From NCBI RefSeq assembly GCF_001449115.1, contig NZ_LAIJ01000012.1, positions 548,947 through 612,946 on the forward strand: a DNA stretch of 64,000 nucleotides. Direction: 5' to 3'. Shown in pieces: positions 14,229 through 23,252 of this stretch. Both the position numbers and the translations under genes were made by a program. Below the pieces are notes generated by a model, which saw only the letters and a program-made list of their open reading frames with translations, had not been told where the DNA came from and did not search any database. This DNA comes from Occallatibacter gabretensis (GTDB lineage Bacteria > Acidobacteriota > Terriglobia > Terriglobales > Acidobacteriaceae). Every line of letters begins with the position of its first letter. Positions within the stretch are counted from its first letter, which is position 1.

Positions 14229-16398
14229 ATGCCAGCGCCAGTTTGGGTACTTTAGCGTAGATTTACAAACCAAAACGGCCACTTTTCAGACCGGCCTTGC
14301 CGATGCTGCCAAGGCCGCCCGTGGATCATTTAACGACATCAAATCCGGCGCGGGAGAGATGGGCGGCTCCGTCAATTACTCCATGATGGAGGCCCGGCAT
14401 TCCGTCATGCTCTTAGGTGAAGAGTTCGGCGTTCATCTCCCACGGGCGTTGACATCCTTCATTGCCAGCATCGGGCCGTTGGGCGGAGCCTTAGAAGCTG
14501 CCTTCCCGTTCTTGGCTATCGCGGTAGGTGCCACGCTCTTAATCGAGCACCTTGCGAAGATGCACGCGGCGGGGGAAAAACTCACAGATGACCAAATGGC
14601 GTTTGGCACAGCGGCTCAAAACGCCTTTAACTCACTTGATGAACGGCTTATTCAGGCGCAAATCAAAGCGGATGAGCTGAAAACCGATCATCTAGGGGCG
14701 CTCCAGCTCGCGTTAGAGCTGATTGACAAGCAGAGCTTACAAGAACTAGCCAATCAGTTTGATAACGTGGCCAAGCACGCGGATGTAGTAATGAAGTCTT
14801 TGTCCGGGGCTTGGTACACATTCGGCATTGGTTCTGATGGCGCTAGTCATGCCTTGCAACAGTTCGGCACACAATATGAAAGTTTGCTTTCAAAAGGTAA
14901 AGACGATCAAGCTCACGGGCTTCTGACGGGCACACTCGCGCAGGCGCGAAAAGTCCGGGCCGCCCTTGATGGCATTAAGACGTATCAGTACAGCGCAACG
15001 GGCGGTGACAACTCCCACGCCAATTACGCGAAGTACGAAGAGGCACGCAACACGCTGAAGGCTGCCGGTCTTGCCGGGACGCAAAAGGAAATTGAGGCCC
15101 AGGATACGCTCATTACGGCACTACAAACGCAATTAGGAATAGAGCAGCGCCTTTCAGCTCTGAAGAACATTGACAAAGGTAATGCCAACTCTGAGACGGG
15201 CAAGAAGATGGCAGATGAAGCCGCTGAAGCCCAACGCAAGCAGGAAGAGGCTATGCACAAGGCTCTTGATGCCGTCTCCGAGCAGAATCAGGCACAAATT
15301 GCAGCATCGGAACAGCGTGTAAAGGCTATTGAGGAAGATCAAAAGAACGCCATTGCACGGACGATCGCAGGCACGCAACAACGCCTTGATGTTATCCGTG
15401 GCTTTATAGAGCAAGATGAATCGTTGGGCCTGGATGATACGGCGCAATACCGTTCGCTATTGGAGCAGCGAAACCAGCTTGCAAAAGAGCTGGATGAGCA
15501 GAACGCCAAACAGCGTTTGCAAACCGCTGAAGATTCTTTCAAGAGCATCGAAGACGCGCTCAAGGAAACGTTGAAAAATCAGCAAGCACAAAGTCAGCTC
15601 AAGATGAAGGGCGGGGAGCCTTCCGAGTTAGCCAATCTCGCACAGATTCGGGCGGCTCTGGATGCTGAATACGCGGCTAAGAAAGAGGCATATGCGAAAG
15701 AAGCCGCAGCGTACAGCGCCGCTGGATTGGAGCAGACCAAAGAGGCGCAATCCGTTCATCGGCAAATGCTAACCGCAGACCAAGAATACGCGGATCAGAA
15801 AAAGCAGCTTCAGGACAAAGAGGCCGCAGACACGCGGGCCACACTTCTGCAAATGCAAAATCAGTACATTGACACGTTCGCTAGAGTGGCGTTTGGCCGT
15901 GAATCTCTTGGCCGTGTCATGGAGCAGATGGCACAGCAAGACATTACAAACACACTCAAGGCCGTCTTGACGACAATGGAGGGCGAGAAGTCCCAACAGT
16001 TAGCGGCGGCAAAGGCTGCGGCAGCGAAAGCTATGTCCGCCGTCTCTCAGATTCCCGTTGTTGGCCCCGCAATGGCACCTATCGCGGGCGCTGCCGTGTT
16101 TGCCGGGGCTATGGCATTCAATTCCGGGACGGATGCGGTGCCCGGTGTTGGCCGGGGTGACGTGGTTCCGTCCATGTTAGAGCCGGGTGAAGGCGTGGTC
16201 CCTGGAGGCGTCATGGACGGCCTACGCAGCATGGCACGGAATGGCGGATTCCAACAGCAGCACGTTACGCATATCCATGTGCGGCCAACGTACAACTTAC
16301 AGGCGCTTGATGGGGATGGCATCGGAGCCGTCTTGGATAAGCACCAAGAAACTCTGACCCACCATTTCAATCAAGCCGTGCGGCGGATGAACCGCTAG
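14229..16398 (+). CDS. Tape-measure-like protein with early frameshift
   Basis: About 720 residues. The natural start is ATG at 14229, preceded by AAGGGG, reading MPAPVWVL; the frame then hits TAG, while the next phase continues SVDLQTKTATFQTGLADAAK. Removing one T from the run at 14251-14253 restores the gene. The protein has a hydrophobic segment (about 95-115), long coiled coils (residues 290-560), a second hydrophobic A/G-rich segment, and a C-terminal GVGRGDVVPSMLEPGEGVV motif common at the end of phage tail tape measures. No other tail gene is present. A GTG at 14209 keeps the main frame open but has no native N-terminus. Confidence 0.75.
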
Positions 16399-16508
16399 CG
16401 TGCCGGGAATGGGCATTTCAAAAGTGCCACTGGGGTAGCCGTCTACCACACATAGCAACGCGCCCACGGGCTTTGTGGCGTGATTAAAAGCTATTAGGGA
16501 GCAGTTAA

Positions 16509-18368
16509 ATGACATTGCTGGATGCAGCGATTGACTATGTTCGGCGCGGTTGGCATATCTTTCCGTGCATACCCAAGACCAAAGTGCCTCTTGCGGGTTT
16601 AGCTCCGCATGGTTTTAAGAGCGCATCAGCAGATGAAGAAACTATCCGGCGTTGGTGGACGATAAAACCGGAGGCCAATATCGGCATCAGCACCGGACCG
16701 AGCGACTTGACCGTCATTGATTGTGACCACGGCCATGCCACCCGCGAGGCCGCCGTTGCGTGGTTGGCGCGTGTCAGCGCATCAGGCAAATTGCCGCGCA
16801 CCTACACTGTCCTAACAGGTAGACGCTTTGACTCACTGGACCCGAGTAAGCCTGAGTGGGGCGTACAGCTCTACTATCAAGGTGCTATTCCCGGCAGCGG
16901 TCACTTTGAGCTGGATGGCGGCAGCGGTGACGTACAGAGCATCGGGGACTTGGTGATGGGCGCGAGCAGCATTCACCCCAAAAGTGGTGAGGCTTACGCG
17001 GTCTTGATTGATGCGCCCGTGGCACCGTTACCGGAATGGGTGCGAACACTTGCGCCTAAGCGTCGGACGTTTGCGGAGCCAGTCACAGTCCCGGACGATG
17101 TGGCAGATGAATGGAAAGCGTGGCTGCTTGAGTATGCAGAGCATTGTGGGTTGACTGTCCGTGACTTTGACAAGCGTGTTCCTAATGGGTGGTGGCTAGG
17201 CATTCGCTGCCCGTGGGAACACCGGAGTGGTGATGGCAGTGAAAGCAGCACGGTGCTTGGCATCCTGGACGGCAAGATAGCTTTTGAATGCAGCCACGGG
17301 ACATGCAAGACGGCCAAGCACGATACGGCGGCATTTAAAGCTGAGATGTTGAGGCTTCACGGAGAATTTCAGACGGAACCGGGCGCGGAGCCGTCGGTCA
17401 TGCTCGGGACTGGATTGCCTATGCCCCAAAAGCGACTCAATCCGGCGGATTGGCATGATCGTTACATGACGGCAGAGGCTTTTGAGAACGTCAAGCCTCC
17501 CGAATTTTTGATAGCGGATTTTCTTGTCAAAAATTCCATCACCATGCTCGCCGGTCCCGTGGCACAACGGAAAAGCATTATTGCCCTCAATATCGCACAC
17601 GCACTGTGTACGGGTGATCCGTTGTTTGGATACTTCGATGTCACGGCAAAACCGGTGCGAACCGTTTACTTGTGCCCGGAGATGGGTGCGGCATCCTTTG
17701 CCAAGCGCATTAAACAGATTGGGATCGGCAAGTATGTTGGTGAGACGCTGTTTATTCAGACCATGAGCGAGCAGCCCACCACTTTAGATGAGCTGGAGAA
17801 CGAGGTACCTGAAGCCGTTGTCATTGTCGATACCATTACCCGCTTTGTAGAAGGTGATGAGAACAAAGTGGAGGACATGCGGCGATTTGCTCAAAAGGTG
17901 TTCCGGCTTGCCAATGCAGGTGCAACCGTATTGCTACTGCATCACAGCAAGAAAGGCTCAACAGGATCGTTGGATGATGGCTTGCGTGGTAGCTCTGAGT
18001 TAGCTGCGTTTGTGGATTCCTGTTGGGTCACGGAGCTAGAGGACACAAAGAAGCCCTACGATTCTTTGTCAAAAATGCGGAACGTCAAACAGCGAGATTT
18101 TGAGATTGACCCTTTCAGGGTCAAGCCGACTCCGGGTTCGTACTATCTCACGATGGAAGGTGAGCCGGAGCCGGAAGCCGTGCTGAAGAGCAAAAAGGAT
18201 GATGCTGCACGGGAAGCGTTGGCAGCAATCTTGAACGACTCACCCAAGATGGGCATTCACAAGCTCATTGATGCTTTGAAAGCTAAGGGGCACGGCAGAG
18301 GTGCAAAGTGGGTCACCCGAACTAGGGGCGAATTGCTCGGCACGGGCGCGACCTACGCCTCTGATTAG
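16509..18368 (+). CDS. Prim-pol/RepA-type replication protein
   Basis: 619 residues; AGGGAG precedes the ATG. Residues 1-180 form an archaeo-eukaryotic type primase-polymerase domain (YVRRGWHIFPCIPKTKVPL, NIGISTGPSDLTVIDCD with its metal-binding DCD, then GASSIHP). Residues ~225-275 carry a Cys/His-rich segment (RCPWEHRSG, CSHGTCK) resembling a zinc ribbon. Residues 310-560 are an AAA_25/RepA-like hexameric helicase: a P-loop GPVAQRKSII, Walker B AVVIVDTI and LLLHHSKKG. The P-loop lacks the usual Gly before Lys. The protein probably primes and unwinds element DNA, allowing autonomous replication after excision. Confidence 0.88.
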   Translation: MTLLDAAIDYVRRGWHIFPCIPKTKVPLAGLAPHGFKSASADEETIRRWWTIKPEANIGISTGPSDLTVIDCDHGHATREAAVAWLARVSASGKLPRTYTVLTGRRFDSLDPSKPEWGVQLYYQGAIPGSGHFELDGGSGDVQSIGDLVMGASSIHPKSGEAYAVLIDAPVAPLPEWVRTLAPKRRTFAEPVTVPDDVADEWKAWLLEYAEHCGLTVRDFDKRVPNGWWLGIRCPWEHRSGDGSESSTVLGILDGKIAFECSHGTCKTAKHDTAAFKAEMLRLHGEFQTEPGAEPSVMLGTGLPMPQKRLNPADWHDRYMTAEAFENVKPPEFLIADFLVKNSITMLAGPVAQRKSIIALNIAHALCTGDPLFGYFDVTAKPVRTVYLCPEMGAASFAKRIKQIGIGKYVGETLFIQTMSEQPTTLDELENEVPEAVVIVDTITRFVEGDENKVEDMRRFAQKVFRLANAGATVLLLHHSKKGSTGSLDDGLRGSSELAAFVDSCWVTELEDTKKPYDSLSKMRNVKQRDFEIDPFRVKPTPGSYYLTMEGEPEPEAVLKSKKDDAAREALAAILNDSPKMGIHKLIDALKAKGHGRGAKWVTRTRGELLGTGATYASD

Positions 18369-18420
18369 GCCATGTTTCCGTGTTCGTGTTCCTTAGAGAA
18401 AGAGAGAGTACACACACCCT

Positions 18421-18446
18421 ATTCCCACACAAAGTGTGTGGGGAAT
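18421..18446. terminator. Hairpin after replication gene
   Basis: ATTCCCACACA pairs with TGTGTGGGGAAT (one bulged base) around AAG, 53 bp after the replication gene. There is no U-tract, so it may be a weak terminator or an mRNA 3' stabiliser. Confidence 0.45.
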
Positions 18447-18528
18447 ATGGCGTGGGATTGTGCGGCAACAAAACACCCCATGTTCCACCCGACATCGGAA
18501 CATGGCCAGACGAAAGAAAGGGATGAGC

Positions 18529-18774
18529 ATGATTGAAAATGTGCGCGGATTTGAAGTGGAAACCAAGATGAAGGCCGGGTTGCCGTGTGTGCGGGTCAGC
18601 AATGCCCGAAGCGGTGAGCTGATTGTGGACACGGATTCACTCAGCATTATTGGATTGGAGAACTTGAGCGTCGCCTTAAAAGCCGCCGCCAGAATGGCAG
18701 ACGCGGAGCTGGCATTGCACTGGCAAAGAAGGCACGAAAAGATGCGACACGAGACGTTAAACAAGGTGAAATAA
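18529..18774 (+). CDS. Small hypothetical element protein
   Basis: 81 residues starting MIENVRGFEVETKMKAGLPC; GAAAGG lies six bases upstream (an ATG at 18523 is an alternative). The C-terminal half is helical and basic (ALHWQRRHEKMRHETLNKVK). No domain is recognised. It lies between the replication protein and the nested inverted repeat, so an accessory replication or copy-control role is possible. Confidence 0.55.
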   Translation: MIENVRGFEVETKMKAGLPCVRVSNARSGELIVDTDSLSIIGLENLSVALKAAARMADAELALHWQRRHEKMRHETLNKVK

Positions 18775-18793
18775 GTCATTCGGAATAAAGCAC

Positions 18794-18982
18794 ATAGGGG
18801 GTGGGGTCAAATCTCTAAAGCAAGCCCCTTAAAGAGCGCCGCAATCCCCAAACTTACATAAATGAAAATATATCCTAAAAACCATATAAATCTCCATTTT
18901 TCAGTAATTGTTCGTTTGTGTAAATTTATGGATTGCGGCGCTCTCTGGCGAGATGTCTTTGGAGATTCAACCCCACCCCTAT
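18794..18982. repeat. ~190-bp nested inverted repeat, possible origin
   Basis: An outer imperfect inverted repeat (18794-18820 with 18957-18982) encloses an inner perfect 15-bp pair, AGAGCGCCGCAATCC at 18833-18847 and its complement at 18930-18944. The ~80-bp centre is strongly AT-rich. No gene fits on either strand. It lies between the replication gene and xis/int, where an origin or regulatory cruciform would be expected; an inserted MITE is the alternative. Confidence 0.6.
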
Positions 18983-19008
18983 CTCTTTCATTTGCAAGAG
19001 GATAAATC

Positions 19009-19263
19009 ATGGAGCAATTGCTAAACACGATAGCGGAGGACGTGGCACGGCGCATCCTTGCTTGGCTGGATAAGCGGGCCTTCAACCCCGCTCAGGTTCC
19101 CGCGTTGCTCAATGTAGACGAAGCTGCGATCTATCTTGGGCGCTCTGAATACTCAGTCCGCCACCTTATGTCTGAGCGGGCATTCCCGGTGGTCAAAGTG
19201 GGCAACCGCGTCCAGATTCACCGGGCTGACCTAGACAAGTGGATTGAGCAAAATAAGTATTGA
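19009..19263 (+). CDS. xis: Excisionase-like HTH protein
   Basis: 84 residues starting MEQLLNTIAEDVARRILAWL after AAGAGGATAAATC. The segment LLNVDEAAIYLGRSEYSVRHLMSERAFPVVKVGNRVQIHRADLDKWIEQ is a typical HTH_17/excisionase winged helix. It is directly upstream of the integrase, with a small gap or overlap depending on the integrase start. It should control recombination direction at the tRNA-Leu att sites. Confidence 0.85.
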   Translation: MEQLLNTIAEDVARRILAWLDKRAFNPAQVPALLNVDEAAIYLGRSEYSVRHLMSERAFPVVKVGNRVQIHRADLDKWIEQNKY

Positions 19264-19294
19264 AAAGCATCAGCTCTTTCGTTACAGTATCCGC

Positions 19295-20347
19295 ATGAAG
19301 AAATCCAATGGATCAGGCACTATTTACAGGCGGGGCGAAATATGGTGGGTGAAAATTCACGTTGATGGCCGCCCCGTCTATGAGTCGAGTAAATCGACGC
19401 GTTACACAGATGCGGTTAAATTGCGTGACCGCCTTATCTCGAAAAAGGTACGTGGGGAAGTCACGGGAGGCTCGCCGGATAAGGTTTTGCTAAGTGAGCT
19501 ACTAGACGACGTGCTGAAATCTGACATTGCGGAATCCACGCGGGCAATGTGGAAACTCTCGATTGAAAAGAGCCTCCGGCCTTTCTTCGGGGATGTCCGT
19601 GCAGCCCGTCTCACCACGGCACTCCTAGAAGAGTACAGAGAGAAGCGATTGAAAGACGGTGTGAAGGATGCCACGGCCAACCGGGAGCTAACCATTCTGC
19701 GCCGTGCAATGAACCTAGGCCGCAAGCGGACCCCACCCAAGGTCCTTGTGGTGCCATACTTCCCAATGGTGCAGGAAACAACCGTTCGGACTGGCTTTCT
19801 CCTAGATGATGTGTACACGAAGCTGCGGGACGCATTGCCGCTTGAGCTACGGCCCCTGTTCGTGGTGGCATACAACACCGGCATACGCAAGGGTGAGCTG
19901 CTAGCGATTACGTGGGACCAAGTGGACTTCGAGGGTGCCACTATTTCCCTGCACGCAGCGGACACTAAAGCCCGTACAGCACGGACAGTGCCAATCCTGG
20001 ACGGCGATATGCGAGACCTTTTGAAACAGACTAAAGCAATTCGAGACGAGCATTGGCCGGAATCGCCTTGGGTGTTTAATCGCAATGGCAAACGCATTCT
20101 AAATATCCGCAAGGCGTGGGACATCGCCGTTAAAGAGGCAAAGGTCCCGGAGCTAACCTTCCATGACCTACGCCGCACAGCCGTCCGCAATATGCGTCGT
20201 GCAGGGGTGCCACAAGTGATTCGCATGGCAATTAGCGGTCACAAGACGGACAGCATGGAGCGGCGGTACAACATCGTGGATGGTGAAGACATGGCCGTAG
20301 CAAAGCGGTTCATGGAGGCGCGGGCCGCATCGTTACAATCGGCCTGA
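19295..20347 (+). CDS. int: Tyrosine site-specific integrase
   Basis: 350 residues from ATG at 19295 (MKKSNGSGTIYRRGEIWWVK); a TTG at 19244 overlapping xis is an alternative. The N-terminal arm-binding and SAM-like core-binding domains precede a catalytic domain with the family residues: Arg in NTGIRKGELL, HDLRR, His in ISGHKT and the nucleophile Tyr in ERRYNIV. The gene ends 125 bp before attR, and its target is tRNA-Leu, shown by the 56-bp repeat. No sign of inactivation, so the element may still excise. Confidence 0.93.
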   Translation: MKKSNGSGTIYRRGEIWWVKIHVDGRPVYESSKSTRYTDAVKLRDRLISKKVRGEVTGGSPDKVLLSELLDDVLKSDIAESTRAMWKLSIEKSLRPFFGDVRAARLTTALLEEYREKRLKDGVKDATANRELTILRRAMNLGRKRTPPKVLVVPYFPMVQETTVRTGFLLDDVYTKLRDALPLELRPLFVVAYNTGIRKGELLAITWDQVDFEGATISLHAADTKARTARTVPILDGDMRDLLKQTKAIRDEHWPESPWVFNRNGKRILNIRKAWDIAVKEAKVPELTFHDLRRTAVRNMRRAGVPQVIRMAISGHKTDSMERRYNIVDGEDMAVAKRFMEARAASLQSA

Positions 20348-20380
20348 AAATCGGCATTTTGTAACGATGAATGTAACGAT
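20329..20380. promoter_or_regulatory. Right arm-type repeats TTGTAACGAT x3
   Basis: TTGTAACGAT at 20359 and ATGTAACGAT at 20371 are 12 bp apart in direct orientation; ATCGTTACAA at 20329-20338 is an inverted copy overlapping the end of int. The same motif pair with the same 12-bp spacing is at the left end (463-484). Probably integrase arm sites. Confidence 0.6.
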
Positions 20381-20472
20381 GGCACGCCATATGTGCTCAT
20401 CGGACGCTAACGACACAAAGCGCAAGTATTTGATTTATCACTGTGCGCTAACCGGGGCTACTTCCTAGATTG

Positions 20473-20528
20473 GCCTTAGGAGCTGGCGCCCAAAAGGCTT
20501 AGGGGTTCAAGTCCCCTCTTCCGCACCA
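20473..20528 (+). repeat. attR: 56-bp direct repeat of tRNA-Leu 3' end
   Basis: Exact copy of 345-400. It contains the anticodon loop to the CCA end but no 5' half, so it is not a functional tRNA gene; it marks the right junction of the element with host DNA. Confidence 0.95.
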
Positions 20529-20608
20529 AAATTGCTTACTTTGCGCAAGCCGATCGCTTTTATTGGTCCCTGGGTCCCTTGTTCTCTCGGTCCCTGTAAT
20601 CTGTATCC

Positions 20609-20923
20609 ATGAGCGCTCCGCAACAGCCAAAAATCACCGTCACCCCCTCCCCTGACTTCCGCGAAAATTACGCCAACAGCGTCCAGGTCCGCGTCTCCGT
20701 ATGGGACTTCCAGCTTTTCTTTGGCCTCGCCTCCTCTGACGCACCCGATGAAGTCACCATTCGTAATCATCAGGCCATCTTCCTCAGCCCACAGCAGGCC
20801 AAAGCCCTTGCGAATCTTCTCAGCCAGAACCTTGCCCAGTATGAGCAAGCCTTCGGCCAAATCAATCTGGAGCCGCAAAACCCAAACCTGCCCATCAACT
20901 TCCCGCAGGGCCCAGTGAACTAG
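20609..20923 (+). CDS. DUF3467 family protein
   Basis: 104 residues starting MSAPQQPKITVTPSPDFREN. The pattern YANSVQVRVSVWDFQLFFG, followed by the IFLSPQQAKALANLLSQNL helix, matches the small DUF3467 family, which is common in Acidobacteriota and many other phyla and has no known function. It is the first host gene after the element. Confidence 0.8.
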   Translation: MSAPQQPKITVTPSPDFRENYANSVQVRVSVWDFQLFFGLASSDAPDEVTIRNHQAIFLSPQQAKALANLLSQNLAQYEQAFGQINLEPQNPNLPINFPQGPVN

Positions 20924-20955
20924 TCTCGTTAATTAGCCGTAGAGGATCAATCCAA

Positions 20956-22614
20956 GTGAGCCGGAAACCATCATTCATCCCGCGCGCTCTTCCTCTACGG
21001 GCCTTGGAACCCCGGCTAGACGCCCCCTTCCCCCTCTGGATGATCTTCCCCGTCCTCTTCGTTGCCATCTACCTCACCCACTTCAGCCTCCTCCGTCTGC
21101 CCTACTACTGGGACGAAGCCGGCTACTACATCCCCGCCGCATGGGATTTCTTCCGCACCGGCTCCCTCATCCCCACCTCCACCCTCACCAACGCGCACCC
21201 ACCGCTTCCCAGCATCTATCTCGCCCTCTGGTGGAAGGCCTCCGGCTTCGCTCCCGCCGTCACTCGCCAGGCAGTCGTCCTCGTCGCCGCTCTCGCCCTA
21301 TTAGCCATCTGGCGTCTTGTTCTGCGCCTCTGCGGCAACGGTCTTATCGCCTTCACCACCGTCACACTCACGGCGCTTTACCCTATATGGTTCGCCCAAT
21401 CCACTCTCGCCCACGCCGATATCTTCGCCGCCGCCTGCACCCTCTGGGGCCTCGTCTATTCGCTGCCTGATACCAATCGCCGCCCACTCATCGCTGCAGC
21501 ATGGTTCTCCGCCGCAGCCTTGTGTAAAGAAACCGCGATCCTCATCCCGCTCACCCTCGCCACCCTCGCCCTCTGGCAAGCCCTTCGAAACTCCGCCACA
21601 CGCAAAACGCTTCTGCAGGAAGCCGCCTGGCTACTCACTCCCATCCTGCCTCTCTCCGCCTGGTACGCCTACCATTACTCCCGCACCGGCTTTCTCTTCG
21701 GCAATCCCGAATTCCTCCGTTACAACGCTCAGGCCAATCTCACTCCGCTCCGTTTCCTCGCTGCCCTCGCTCATCGCCTCCTGCATCTCACGGCGCACAT
21801 GAACCTCTTCGTCCCCATCCTGCTCGCCTGCGCCGCACTACTGCTCCCTCCGCGCTCAAACACCGACGGCGTTCCTTACCCCGCACTCAGCACATCCATC
21901 CGAAACCGAATTCTCATTCTCCTCGCCGCCAACGCCGCCCTCTTCAGCCTCCTCGGTGGCGCGCTTCTCTGCCGCTATCTCCTCCCGGTGTATCCGCTAG
22001 TCCTCTTCCTAGCTATCACCGCCATCTACCGCCGCGTTCGCTGGTGGGCCGCCCTCGCGCTTCTCTCTGCCGCTGCCTTTATCGCCGGCCTCTTCATTAA
22101 TCCTCCGTACGGCTTCGCACCTGAAGACAATCTCGCCTACGCGCGCATGATCCGCCTCCACCAGGCCGCCATCCGCCGCATCCAGGCCCAATACCTCGAT
22201 TCCACCGTCCTCTCCGCATGGCCCGCGACAGATGAGCTCAGTAAACCCGAACTCGGCTACGTCAAAGCGCCCTTCGCAGTCTTCCCCATTGAAGACTTCT
22301 CTTCCCCACAGATCGCCCGCGCCGCCGCCAGCCCCGAAAGCTACTCCACCGCCCTCGTCTTCTCCACCAAAATCGATCCGCCCCCACTCATCACCCTCGG
22401 CCCCCTCAGTCATCAACTCGACGAGCAGTACTTCGGCCTCCACCACGATCTATCCCCGGAAGCCATCGCCCGCCAGCTCCACGGAACCCTCGTCTGGCAG
22501 CAGGATGACCATCAAGGCCAATGGGCCGCCATCATCCGTTTCCAGCGCCAATATGAAGCGAAGATCGGCGACCGCCAGAAAACGAACATCGCAGATATTG
22601 CGCAACGCGACTAA
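20956..22614 (+). CDS. GT39-like membrane glycosyltransferase
   Basis: 552 residues, GTG start. About ten hydrophobic segments and the first-loop motif YYWDEAGYYIPAAWDFFRTG with NAHPPLP mark it as a PMT/ArnT-type (GT39/GT83-like) polyprenyl-phosphate sugar transferase; the acidic residues in the first periplasmic loop are the expected catalytic site. The C-terminal soluble domain faces the periplasm. Acceptor and sugar cannot be read from sequence. It lies 12 to 30 bp before the next gene and may be co-transcribed with it. Confidence 0.8.
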   Translation: MSRKPSFIPRALPLRALEPRLDAPFPLWMIFPVLFVAIYLTHFSLLRLPYYWDEAGYYIPAAWDFFRTGSLIPTSTLTNAHPPLPSIYLALWWKASGFAPAVTRQAVVLVAALALLAIWRLVLRLCGNGLIAFTTVTLTALYPIWFAQSTLAHADIFAAACTLWGLVYSLPDTNRRPLIAAAWFSAAALCKETAILIPLTLATLALWQALRNSATRKTLLQEAAWLLTPILPLSAWYAYHYSRTGFLFGNPEFLRYNAQANLTPLRFLAALAHRLLHLTAHMNLFVPILLACAALLLPPRSNTDGVPYPALSTSIRNRILILLAANAALFSLLGGALLCRYLLPVYPLVLFLAITAIYRRVRWWAALALLSAAAFIAGLFINPPYGFAPEDNLAYARMIRLHQAAIRRIQAQYLDSTVLSAWPATDELSKPELGYVKAPFAVFPIEDFSSPQIARAAASPESYSTALVFSTKIDPPPLITLGPLSHQLDEQYFGLHHDLSPEAIARQLHGTLVWQQDDHQGQWAAIIRFQRQYEAKIGDRQKTNIADIAQRD

Positions 22615-22634
22615 TCCTGCGACCATTGCTTCCT

Positions 22635-23219
22635 ATGATTTCGCGGCTCATGCAACGCGTCCTCCCTGCTCTGTTCTTTGCGGCGTCGTTCGCAACTGCC
22701 CTGCACCTCCCAGCCCAGCAGACTTCACCAATAGCGGTTGATCACGCGCATGACGGAGCGCACGATTTCGACTTCCTCATCGGCGACTGGAAGGCGCATG
22801 TCCGCCGCCTGCCCGACCGTCTGAATGGCTCAAATAAGTGGGACGCATATGACGGCATCTCGAACCATCACAAAATCCTCGACACCAACTCCAACTTCGA
22901 GCAATTTGAAGTCTGGAGTAAGGACAAGAGTCAGCACCTCAAGGCGCAAACGCTGCGGCTCTATAACCCCGACACGCAGCAGTGGTACATCTACCTCGTC
23001 GATGCAGACAAGGGCACTCTCGACACGCCGCCGGTCGTAGGCCAGTTCACCGGAAATCGCGGCGAGTTCTACCACCAGGAGATATCCAAAGGCCGAACCG
23101 TTCTTGTCCGCTATCTCTGGCTCAATCTCTCGCCGAAATCAGCGCGAATGGAGCAGTCCTTTTCCCCGGACGGCGAAAAAAGCTGGGAAGTGAACTGGAT
23201 CTGCGAGCTCTCCAGATAA
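22635..23219 (+). CDS. Secreted DUF1579-like protein
   Basis: 194 residues starting MISRLMQRVLPALFFAASFA, with a Sec signal peptide ending near LHLPAQQ (a TTG at 22626 is an alternative start). The mature protein begins AHDFDFLIGDWKAHVRRLPD, the pattern of DUF1579-like lipocalin/beta-barrel proteins. Function unknown, probably periplasmic ligand binding. Confidence 0.7.
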   Translation: MISRLMQRVLPALFFAASFATALHLPAQQTSPIAVDHAHDGAHDFDFLIGDWKAHVRRLPDRLNGSNKWDAYDGISNHHKILDTNSNFEQFEVWSKDKSQHLKAQTLRLYNPDTQQWYIYLVDADKGTLDTPPVVGQFTGNRGEFYHQEISKGRTVLVRYLWLNLSPKSARMEQSFSPDGEKSWEVNWICELSR

Positions 23220-23252
23220 GCCCTCCCCATAACCTCTTATAATCAGCCTGTC

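Larger units (their letters stand above)
345..20528. mobile_element. ~20 kb integrative element inserted in tRNA-Leu
   Basis: A 56-bp exact repeat of the tRNA-Leu 3' end bounds this segment. A tyrosine integrase (19295-20347) and an excisionase-like HTH protein (19009-19263) lie at the right junction, the usual arrangement for tRNA-targeting elements. The cargo is an RHS toxin array, a two-gene membrane cassette, small regulators, an HNH-AP2 endonuclease, a tape-measure-like protein and a prim-pol replication protein. No capsid, portal, terminase, relaxase or type IV secretion genes are visible, so it looks like a satellite-like or mobilisable element rather than a complete prophage or ICE. 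Frameshifts in two of its large genes suggest some decay. Confidence 0.93.

Noticed and set aside
20473..20528. Second tRNA-Leu gene
   Set aside because: Only the 3' 56 bp are present; the 5' acceptor strand, D arm and start of the anticodon stem are missing. It is the attR copy.
345..20528. Complete prophage
   Set aside because: Apart from a tape-measure-like gene there are no capsid, portal, terminase, tail or lysis genes.
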